The notes beneath the pieces were generated by a model. The model made no database searches, was not told the DNA's origin, and saw nothing but the letters and a program-made list of their open reading frames with translations. A stretch of DNA of 64,000 nucleotides from NCBI RefSeq assembly GCF_003367195.1, contig NZ_QRGO01000001.1, positions 1,040,501 through 1,104,500 on the forward strand, given 5' to 3'. Numbering within the stretch: the first letter of the stretch is position 1; every line of letters starts with the position of its first letter. A program made the translations under genes and the position numbers. This DNA is from Undibacter mobilis (GTDB lineage Bacteria; Pseudomonadota; Alphaproteobacteria; Rhizobiales; Xanthobacteraceae). Shown piece after piece: positions 58,046-64,000 of this stretch.

Positions 58046-58855
58046 ATGTTACGAGTAGCGGCGACCATCATTACCGCGGCCCTGTTGCTGGCCGCGCCGG
58101 CTATGGCGCAATCGGTGCCGACACCGAAGCCAAAGCCCCAGGCGGCCGCCCGTTCCGCGGCCCCGGCCGCGGTCAGGCCCAACGACGTGACCGCCTCGAT
58201 CATCAAACAGAAGAACATCCCGCGCGAGGCGCTGGTCGTCCGCGCCCAGGCGCCGAGCCCGTCGAGCAACCCCTTCGCTGGGCTTCTTGGCAAGACCCCG
58301 AGCACCACCGCACAGCTCACGCCCGAACAGAAATCGATCATCGACCGGATCAACGGTTACCTGTCCAACACGCCGCGCCTCACCGGCCGCTTCGTGCAGG
58401 TCGGTCCCGATGGCCGCCGCGCCGAAGGTGAATTCTACCTGTCCAAGCCCGGTCGCGTGCGCTTCGAATATGACGACCCGAGCCCGATCGAGCTGATCGC
58501 CGACGGCGACTCCGTCGTCATCCGCGACCGCAAGCTGGCCACGCAGGATGTCTATCCGCTGTCGCAGACGCCGCTGCGCTTCCTGCTGTCGAGCCGCGTC
58601 GACCTGATGCGCGACGCCAACCTCACCGCGGTCTATGCCGACGACACCTTCATCACCGCCGTGGTCGAGGAAAAGAACGGCGTGGTGGGCACCAGCCGGC
58701 TGATGATCATGTTCGATGCCAAGGACATGCAGCTCAAGCAGTGGACCGTCACCGACCCGCAGGGCTACGACACCACCGTCGCGGTCTATAATCTCGACAC
58801 CACGAAGACCCCGGACCCGAGCCTGTTCAAGGTCGATTACACAAGATATCGGTAA
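58046..58855 (+). CDS. lolA: Outer-membrane lipoprotein carrier LolA-like protein
   Basis: A 269-residue periplasmic protein. A signal peptide (MLRVAATIITAALLLAAPAMAQ) is followed by a Pro/Ala-rich linker to about residue 90. The LolA domain then has INGYLSNTPRLTGRFVQVGPDGRRAEGEFYLSKPGRVRFEYDDPSPIELIADGDSVVIRDRKL and ends PDPSLFKVDYTRYR. It should shuttle lipoproteins from LolCDE to the outer membrane. GGAGA precedes the ATG at 58046. The long N-terminal linker is characteristic of Rhizobiales LolA. It follows ftsK, as is common in alphaproteobacteria. Confidence 0.9.
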   Translation: MLRVAATIITAALLLAAPAMAQSVPTPKPKPQAAARSAAPAAVRPNDVTASIIKQKNIPREALVVRAQAPSPSSNPFAGLLGKTPSTTAQLTPEQKSIIDRINGYLSNTPRLTGRFVQVGPDGRRAEGEFYLSKPGRVRFEYDDPSPIELIADGDSVVIRDRKLATQDVYPLSQTPLRFLLSSRVDLMRDANLTAVYADDTFITAVVEEKNGVVGTSRLMIMFDAKDMQLKQWTVTDPQGYDTTVAVYNLDTTKTPDPSLFKVDYTRYR

Positions 58856-58860
58856 GCGGT

Positions 58861-58970
58861 CATTCCGGGGCGCGACCCGAATGGGTCGCGAACCCGGAAT
58901 CCAGCCCTATATTCGTGCCTGTGAATGGCTCTGGATTCCGGGCTCGCGACTTCGTCGCGCCCCGGAATGC
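58861..58970. repeat. Palindromic intergenic repeat (GTCATTCCGGGG type)
   Basis: It begins CATTCCGGGGCGCGACCC and ends GCGCCCCGGAATG. Internal arms GGAATCCAG and CTGGATTCC flank the centre, and each half has its own hairpin (GCGACCCGAATGGGTCGC, GCGACTTCGTCGC). Same family as 9957-10060 and 60321-60424. It ends 17 bases before the xthA start codon. Confidence 0.85.
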
Positions 58971-58987
58971 CGTGCTAAAAGCGGCCC

Positions 58988-59806
58988 ATGCCCCTCAAAG
59001 TCACCACCTGGAATATCAATTCCGTCCGCTTGCGCATCGACCTCGTCGCCAAATTCCTGAAAAGCGCGCGCCCTGACGTGCTCTGCCTGCAGGAAACCAA
59101 GTGCCCGGACGATGCCTTCCCGCTCAAGCGCTTCCAGAAGCTCGGCTATGAATACACCGCGCTGAGCGGACAAAAGGGCTATCACGGCGTCGCCATCGTC
59201 TCGCGCGTGCCGTTCGAAAGCTACAGCATCGAGAATTTCTGCGGCAAGACCGATTGCCGTCACATCTCCGTCGTGCTCGGCGAGCGCGCCGGACTGAAGG
59301 ACCCGCTGACGCTGCACAATTTCTATGTGCCGGCCGGCGGCGATGAGCCGGACCCCGAGATCAACGTCAAGTTCAGGCACAAGCTGGACTTCCTCGACGA
59401 AATGACCGTGCTGCCGTCGCTACGCCCGGCCAAGGGCCAGCGCGCCATTCTTGTCGGCGACCTCAATGTTGCTCCCCTTGAGCACGACGTTTGGAGCCAC
59501 AAGCAGATGCTGAAAGTGGTCTCGCACACACCGATCGAATGCGAGAAGCTCACCGCCGCGCGCCAGGCCGGCGGATGGATCGATACGATGCGCGTGCTCA
59601 CACCGGAGCCGGAAAAGCTCTTCACCTGGTGGAGCTATCGCGCGATGGAGAATTGGCTCAGCTCGAATCGTGGCCGCAGGCTCGATCACGTCTGGACCTC
59701 CGACGCGCTCGCCGGCCAGGTGTCGAAGATCAAGATCGCCAAGGATTATCGCGGTTACGAGAAGCCGTCCGACCATGTACCGGTGACGGCGACGGTGGAG
59801 ATTTGA
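58988..59806 (+). CDS. xthA: Exodeoxyribonuclease III
   Basis: A 272-residue Mg2+-dependent AP endonuclease/3'-exonuclease of base-excision repair. Motifs are TWNINSVRLRID, the metal-binding Glu in LCLQETKCPDD, and SGQKGYHGVAIVS. GDLNVAPLEHDVWSHKQ has the Asp-Asn pair, and the catalytic Asp-His is in KPSDHVPVTATVEI. Length and motifs are standard. Its 5' leader contains the palindromic repeat, and no strong Shine-Dalgarno is visible (AAAGCGGCCC). It may be read from the lolA transcript or its own promoter. Confidence 0.95.
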   Translation: MPLKVTTWNINSVRLRIDLVAKFLKSARPDVLCLQETKCPDDAFPLKRFQKLGYEYTALSGQKGYHGVAIVSRVPFESYSIENFCGKTDCRHISVVLGERAGLKDPLTLHNFYVPAGGDEPDPEINVKFRHKLDFLDEMTVLPSLRPAKGQRAILVGDLNVAPLEHDVWSHKQMLKVVSHTPIECEKLTAARQAGGWIDTMRVLTPEPEKLFTWWSYRAMENWLSSNRGRRLDHVWTSDALAGQVSKIKIAKDYRGYEKPSDHVPVTATVEI

Positions 59807-59850
59807 CGCGAGGATGACGACGGAGCACGGTCGCCCGCAAACGCGGCCGC

Positions 59851-60312
59851 TCAGCGGCTCCCCTTCTCCATCATCTTCTTCACGGCGTTGAGCTCGCCCT
59901 GCCAACCGTCCAGCCTTTTAGCGAACAGGTCGCGTAGAGCCACCGCCGCGGCCGGATAGCCCTCCAGCATCTTGCGGAACAGGTTGCGCGTCACGCGCAC
60001 CACCGTCACCGGTTCGCGCGCCACGGCGGTGAATTGCCAGACCATGTCGGTCAACATCGCCAGTTCGCCGATCAACGTGCCGGGACCGACCACGCGACCC
60101 TTGTCCTCGGCATAAGTGCCGGACTCCAGCGACAGGCTGCCTTCAAGCACGATGTAGCCGCCGTCGGCGAGTTCGCCGGCATAGAACAGGATCGAACCGC
60201 TCTGGAACGACCGCGTTTCAGCGCCGATGGCGAGAATGCGCACGGCCTCTTTGTCCAGCGCCGCGAACAGCGGCACTTGACGGAAGAAGGCTATGTCGTC
60301 GTCAAGGGACAT
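59851..60312 (-). CDS. Cyclic-nucleotide-binding-domain protein
   Basis: A 153-residue protein made of one CNB/Crp-type domain and a C-terminal helix, without a DNA-binding part. Features are FFRQVPLFAALDKEAVRILAIGAETRSFQSGSILFYAGELADGGYIVLEGSLSL, then the phosphate-binding-cassette region GPGTLIGELAMLTDMVWQFTAVAREPVTVVRV. The cassette keeps IGELAMLTD but lacks the usual Arg for the cyclic phosphate, so ligand binding is uncertain. GAGG lies just before the ATG, itself right next to a palindromic repeat. Proteins of this type are common beside xthA in Rhizobiales. Role unknown. Confidence 0.85.
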   Translation of the reverse strand: MSLDDDIAFFRQVPLFAALDKEAVRILAIGAETRSFQSGSILFYAGELADGGYIVLEGSLSLESGTYAEDKGRVVGPGTLIGELAMLTDMVWQFTAVAREPVTVVRVTRNLFRKMLEGYPAAAVALRDLFAKRLDGWQGELNAVKKMMEKGSR

Positions 60313-60320
60313 GAAACCTC

Positions 60321-60424
60321 GTCATTCCGGAACGCGCGTGTCACGCGTGGACCCGGAATCCGGATGCAAAACTAAATCCTGTCGCTGGATCCCGGGTTCG
60401 CGCTTTCAGCGCGCCCGGAATGAC
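60321..60424. repeat. Palindromic intergenic repeat (GTCATTCCGG type)
   Basis: It begins GTCATTCCGGAACGCGCG and ends GCGCCCGGAATGAC. Internal arms GGAATCCGG and CTGGATCCC flank the centre, and each half has its own hairpin (CGCGTGTCACGCG, GCGCTTTCAGCGC). It lies between the response-regulator stop and the CNB-domain start codon, 8 bases from the latter. Confidence 0.85.
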
Positions 60425-60438
60425 AGGTAGACGATACG

Positions 60439-61125
60439 TCACGGCACCAGCTTGTAGCCGCCGGCTTCGGTCACCAGGATCGCCGGCGTCGCCGCGTCCT
60501 TCTCGACCTTCTGCCGCAGCCGATAGATATGCGTTTCCAGCGTGTGCGTGGTGACGCCCGAATTGTAACCCCACACTTCCTGCAGCAGCGTCTCGCGCGA
60601 CACCGGCTTCTGCCCGGCGCGATACAGATAACGCAGGATTGCGGTTTCCTTTTCCGTCAGCCGCACCTTGTTGCCCTTCGGTGTGAGCAGCAGCTTCGAA
60701 CTCGGCCGGAACGAATAGGGCCCGATGGTGAACACCGCGTCCTCGCTCGCCTCATGCTGACGCAGTTGAGCGCGCATGCGTGCCAGCAGCACGGCGAAGC
60801 GGAACGGCTTGACCACATAGTCATTGGCGCCGGACTCGAGGCCGAGGATGGTATCGCTGTCCGTGTCGTGACCGGTCAGCATGATGATGGGCGCCTTGAA
60901 ACCGCCCTTGCGCAGGATGCGCACCGCCTCGCGGCCGTCGATGTCCGGCAGGCCGACATCCATCAGCACCAGATCGACCTGATCGGTTTTGGCGGTCTGC
61001 ACGCCCTTGGTGCCGTTGTCGGCGGTGACGGTGTCGAACTCGTCATGCAGCGCCAGCTGCTCGACCAGCGCTTCCCGCAGTTCGGCATCGTCATCGACAA
61101 TCAGAACGGTCCGCTTGCTGGCCAT
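60439..61125 (-). CDS. OmpR/PhoB-family response regulator (CenR-like)
   Basis: A 228-residue regulator. The receiver (1-120) has the acidic triad DDD at 11-13, phosphoacceptor Asp56 in LVLMDVGLPDIDGRE, Thr in IIMLTGHDTDSD and Lys in YVVKPFRF. The C-terminal OmpR winged helix has VRLTEKETAILRYLYRAGQKPVSRETLLQEVWGYNSGVTTHTLETHIYRLRQKVE. The segment GLxSGANDYVVKPFRFAVLLARMRAQLRQHE is strongly conserved among alphaproteobacterial regulators of the CenR type, which control envelope genes in Caulobacter. Its partner kinase is not adjacent. It is divergent from the third L,D-transpeptidase, a plausible target. Confidence 0.88.
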   Translation of the reverse strand: MASKRTVLIVDDDAELREALVEQLALHDEFDTVTADNGTKGVQTAKTDQVDLVLMDVGLPDIDGREAVRILRKGGFKAPIIMLTGHDTDSDTILGLESGANDYVVKPFRFAVLLARMRAQLRQHEASEDAVFTIGPYSFRPSSKLLLTPKGNKVRLTEKETAILRYLYRAGQKPVSRETLLQEVWGYNSGVTTHTLETHIYRLRQKVEKDAATPAILVTEAGGYKLVP

Positions 61126-61273
61126 AACTTGGCAGTCTCCTGACGGGTCACGAACGTCATCTTATCGGTGCGGGATCGAATAGGAAATTCCTGCGGCGTT
61201 ATCCATCCTGTCCCAAAAAGGCAAGCTGAAACTGGTATTTAGGGCCGAATCGCGGTTAGGCTACCGTCCCGTC

Positions 61274-61804
61274 ATGATCACCCGCTCGCTCCCTCGTCTC
61301 GTCGTCCGCCGCCGCCCGGGCAATCCCCGGCAGGGCTGGCTGACCGCCGGCGCGATCGTCCTGCCAGTCGCCATCGGCCGCGGCGGCATCAAGGCCAACA
61401 AGCGCGAGGGCGATGGCGGCACCCCCCGCGGCACGTTTCGGCTGAAACGCCTGTGGTGGCGCGGCGAGCGACACATCCGGCCACCGACCCTGCTGCCGTC
61501 CCGGCGCATCAGAAGCGATGATGGCTGGTGCGAGGATCCGGCATCGCGTCACTACAACCAGCCCATCAAGATACCACCCGGTTCGGGCGCCGACCGGCTG
61601 GCGCGCGCCGATCATCTCTACGACTTCATTATCGAGCTGGATCACAACACGCGGCCGCGCATTGCCGGCCGCGGCAGCGCCGTCTTCATTCATGCCGCGC
61701 GGCCGCTCTTCGCGCCAACCGCGGGCTGCGTCGCCCTCGACCTTCACGCCTTGCGGAAACTGGTCGGCCGCCTCGGCCCGCGCACGCGCATCGTGGTTGA
61801 ATAA
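61274..61804 (+). CDS. L,D-transpeptidase family protein (YkuD domain), third copy
   Basis: A 176-residue protein with a YkuD-like catalytic domain of a different subgroup from the pair at 15 kb. The catalytic His is in FIHAARP and the Cys in TAGCVALDLHAL (spacing about 15), with GDGGTPRGTFRLKRLWWR in the N-terminal half. No signal peptide is evident; the first 20 residues are basic. Proteins of this subgroup are annotated only as L,D-transpeptidase catalytic domain family. It is divergent from the CenR-like regulator across 148 bases. Confidence 0.8.
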   Translation: MITRSLPRLVVRRRPGNPRQGWLTAGAIVLPVAIGRGGIKANKREGDGGTPRGTFRLKRLWWRGERHIRPPTLLPSRRIRSDDGWCEDPASRHYNQPIKIPPGSGADRLARADHLYDFIIELDHNTRPRIAGRGSAVFIHAARPLFAPTAGCVALDLHALRKLVGRLGPRTRIVVE

Positions 61805-61963
61805 CCGTTAAATAGCACCGGTCTCCCGGCTACCGTTCCTTAAGCATGGGAGGCGGGTGCCGTTTGAACTTCGTCCAAATTAACAAACGTCACAGGGCGT
61901 CCTGTTATTTATTCGTTCAGCCGGACACGGAAGTCCCACCAAGCAGAAACGCCCCGAGACGAT

Positions 61964-63931
61964 ATGAACAGTCTTCAGCCCACCGGCATCTCTTCGTCAT
62001 CGCAGTCGCTGGGCCGCGTTATCGCCGTCACCGGCGCCCAGGCCAGCGTTGACGTCAACGGTCGCACGCCCGGGACTGATACGCCCACCGTCGGCAAGTT
62101 CATGGCACTGACGACCGCGAAAGCGCTGATCGTCGCGTTGATCACCGACGTCAAGGAAGAGCCGGTTGCCGGTGCCGGCGGCACCACCACCTATCGCAAG
62201 ATTGTTCATCTCGACCTGATCGGCGAAATCAAGAACGTCGGCGGCAGCCAGCGCTTCCAGCGCGGCGTCGCCGAATATCCCAACATCGGCGATCAGGCCG
62301 CCATGCTCGGCGAACGCGAACTGCGCTTCGTCTACGGCGCCCCCGACGGCAATCACGCCAATATCGGCGACCTGCAGCAAAATGCGAACATCGGCGTCCA
62401 CATTGACATCGACAGTCTGGTCAGCCGCCACTTTGCCATTCTCGGCACCACCGGCGTCGGCAAGTCGAGCGGCGTCGCCATCATTCTGCAGAAGATTCTC
62501 GAGACGCGGCCGAACCTGCGCATCTTCCTGGTCGATCCGCATAACGAATATGGCCGCTGCTTCGGCGACAAGGCCAATGTGCTCAATCCGCGCAACCTGC
62601 GCCTGCCGTTCTGGCTGTTCAATTTCGAGGAAACGGTCGACGCCTTCTTCGGCGGCCGCCCGGGTGTCGAAGAAGAAATCGAAATTCTCTCCGAGGTCAT
62701 TCCGCTCGCCAAGGGCGCCTATCTGCAATTGCGGAACGGTGGCGGCGGCAACAACAACGGCCTGCTCACCAAGAAGAAAGAAGCGCGCGATTTCGGCTTC
62801 ACCGCCGATACGCCGGTGCCGTACCGCATCGAAGATCTCATCGCCCAGCTCGACGAGCGCATGGGCAAACTGGAAAACCGTTCGCGCGCGATCGTTTATC
62901 ATCGCCTGATCGGCCGCATCCAGACCTTCCGCAATCATCCGCGCTACGCCTTCATGTTCGAGAATGCGAACATCGGCGGCGATACCATGGCGGACATTCT
63001 CGGCTCGCTGTTCCGACTGCCGCCGAACGGCAAGCCGATGACGGTGATGCAACTCGCCGGCTTCCCGGCCGAGGTCGTCGACTCGGTCGTGTCGGTACTG
63101 TGCCGCATGGCGTTCGATTTCGGCCTGTGGAGCGACGGCGTCGCGCCGCTGCTGTTCGTCTGCGAAGAAGCGCATCGCTACGCGCCGGCCGACAAGAAGA
63201 TTGGCTTCGGTCCGACCAAGCGCGCCCTGTCGCGCATCGCCAAGGAAGGCCGCAAATACGGTGTGTTCCTCGGCCTGGTGACGCAGCGCCCGGCGGAAAT
63301 CGACACCACCATCATCTCGCAATGCTCGACCTTGTTCGTCATGCGCCTGTCGAGCGAAGGCGACCAGAGGCTGATCCGGTCGGCTGTGTCGGATGCCGCC
63401 GCCAGTCTGCTCGATTTCATTCCCTCGCTCGGCACCCGCGAAGTCTTCGCCTTTGGCGCCGGTGTCGCACTGCCGACGCGCATGCGCTTTCTCGAACTCG
63501 CCGCCGACAAGCGGCCGAACAGCGAAGCCTCCGGTTCGACGCAATCCCAGGCCGGGCTCAGCATGGATCGCGACCTGCTGACCTCGGTCATCGACCGCTG
63601 GCGCAACGCCAGCATGAGCCAGCGCATCACCGACGACCTCTACGACGACGGCGGCTCGCCCTTCGACTCGCCGGCGCTGCAGCCCGGTCTGCCGCCTGCA
63701 TCGCCGACACCGACGCCGCCCAATCTCGGCTCACAATATGTGCAGGCGCCGGCGCCGTCCTATGCTCCGATCACTGCGGCACCTTACACCGCGCAGCCAG
63801 CCGCGCCGGCACCGCGGCCGGATTCCCTGCGCTCAAGTTTGCTGAAGAAACCGCTCGATCAGGCGCTCGGCAGCGGCAGCGCCAATCCCGCATCACCGAA
63901 CAAGCCAATCCTGCCGTCGCGCTTCCGCTAA
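61964..63931 (+). CDS. HerA/DUF87-family ATPase
   Basis: A 655-residue ATPase of the HerA-FtsK superfamily. An N-terminal HAS-barrel-like beta domain (about 15-130) precedes the RecA-like motor. Walker A is ILGTTGVGKSSG at about 161-170. VDPHNEYGR follows, then Walker B LLFVCEEAHRYAP with the catalytic Glu pair, and the arginine-rich sensor region FGPTKRALSRIAKEGRKYG. TQRPAEIDTTIISQCSTLFVMRL is diagnostic for HerA-type hexamers. The C-terminal 120 residues are Pro/Ser-rich and disordered. HerA proteins pump DNA, usually with NurA nuclease; no nurA is seen here. Role in this organism unknown. Confidence 0.88.
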   Translation: MNSLQPTGISSSSQSLGRVIAVTGAQASVDVNGRTPGTDTPTVGKFMALTTAKALIVALITDVKEEPVAGAGGTTTYRKIVHLDLIGEIKNVGGSQRFQRGVAEYPNIGDQAAMLGERELRFVYGAPDGNHANIGDLQQNANIGVHIDIDSLVSRHFAILGTTGVGKSSGVAIILQKILETRPNLRIFLVDPHNEYGRCFGDKANVLNPRNLRLPFWLFNFEETVDAFFGGRPGVEEEIEILSEVIPLAKGAYLQLRNGGGGNNNGLLTKKKEARDFGFTADTPVPYRIEDLIAQLDERMGKLENRSRAIVYHRLIGRIQTFRNHPRYAFMFENANIGGDTMADILGSLFRLPPNGKPMTVMQLAGFPAEVVDSVVSVLCRMAFDFGLWSDGVAPLLFVCEEAHRYAPADKKIGFGPTKRALSRIAKEGRKYGVFLGLVTQRPAEIDTTIISQCSTLFVMRLSSEGDQRLIRSAVSDAAASLLDFIPSLGTREVFAFGAGVALPTRMRFLELAADKRPNSEASGSTQSQAGLSMDRDLLTSVIDRWRNASMSQRITDDLYDDGGSPFDSPALQPGLPPASPTPTPPNLGSQYVQAPAPSYAPITAAPYTAQPAAPAPRPDSLRSSLLKKPLDQALGSGSANPASPNKPILPSRFR

Positions 63932-64000
63932 CTACTTTCGCCCGACGAGATCGATCAGCGCCGACAGGCCCGCATGGCCGGGGCCCTCGTGGATTTCAGC
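63932..64000 (-). CDS. 3' end of a gene entering from the right edge
   Basis: The minus strand has an open frame from the window edge to TAG at 63934-63932. It encodes the C-terminal 22 residues AEIHEGPGHAGLSALIDLVG plus two. The stop abuts the convergent HerA-like stop without a gap, as is common in this compact genome. The fragment is too short to assign a family. Confidence 0.5.
   Translation of the reverse strand, partial: AEIHEGPGHAGLSALIDLVGRK

Noticed and set aside
61997..63544. A 515-codon minus-strand open frame opposite the HerA-like gene
   Set aside because: Antisense shadow; the plus strand has clear Walker A and B motifs and a complete HerA layout.

Overview
The window is a high-GC, gene-dense stretch of an alphaproteobacterial chromosome. 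Gene order and protein types point to the Hyphomicrobiales (Rhizobiales), close to the Bradyrhizobium / Rhodopseudomonas / Pseudolabrys group. The evidence is the hemC-hemD-mitofilin-hemY cluster divergent from tsaD-gpsA-EVE, the rsmB-heparinase-purH block, a 1,609-residue NAD glutamate dehydrogenase, P-II genes next to amtB, the DapC-like aminotransferase-ftsK-lolA-xthA row, and palindromic intergenic repeats of the kind common in Bradyrhizobium relatives. The taxonomic call is inference from family knowledge; no search was run.

Layout. 1-5 kb: a fumarate-lyase-superfamily enzyme, an LplT-like MFS carrier, a 44-residue membrane peptide and two tandem ParA-like ATPases, one degenerate. 5-15 kb: tRNA-Thr, the heme/mitofilin operon on the minus strand, and tsaD-gpsA-EVE and acsA on the plus strand. 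15-22 kb: two tandem L,D-transpeptidases, rsmB-heparinase-purH, and an SDR/NTF2 pair divergent from an HxlR regulator. 22-36 kb: gdh, an AhpD-like protein, ggt, a YbaK-type deacylase, bioY with a clear terminator, a HAF-repeat autotransporter, a LysR regulator and an MFS carrier. 36-45 kb: tRNA-Gly, a prolyl-tRNA-editing domain protein, cnoX-LON domain-Trm112, GST, a Tat-exported nitroreductase-like protein, ubiH-like, tesB, and two P-II genes leading into amtB behind a possible sigma-54 promoter.

45.5-54.1 kb looks like accessory DNA set between amtB and the aminotransferase-ftsK block. It holds a decayed dehydroshikimate dehydratase/HPPD-like fragment, a third ParA-like paralogue, small orphan proteins, a winged-helix regulator, a response regulator with a MarR-type output domain, its probable histidine kinase, a bactofilin, an orphan Fis-type helix-turn-helix, a DUF6894-like protein, a small membrane protein and a HAD-fold protein that has lost its catalytic aspartates, followed by about 1 kb with no convincing gene. 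54-64 kb returns to housekeeping: aminotransferase, ftsK, lolA, xthA, a cyclic-nucleotide-domain protein, a CenR-like response regulator, a third L,D-transpeptidase and a HerA-like ATPase.

No CRISPR array, insertion sequence, prophage, restriction system or recognisable toxin-antitoxin pair was seen. The most unusual signals are the family of three ParA-like ATPases without a ParB partner, the signalling/bactofilin accessory region, the HAD pseudoenzyme, and palindromic repeats lying 8-17 nt upstream of four start codons.
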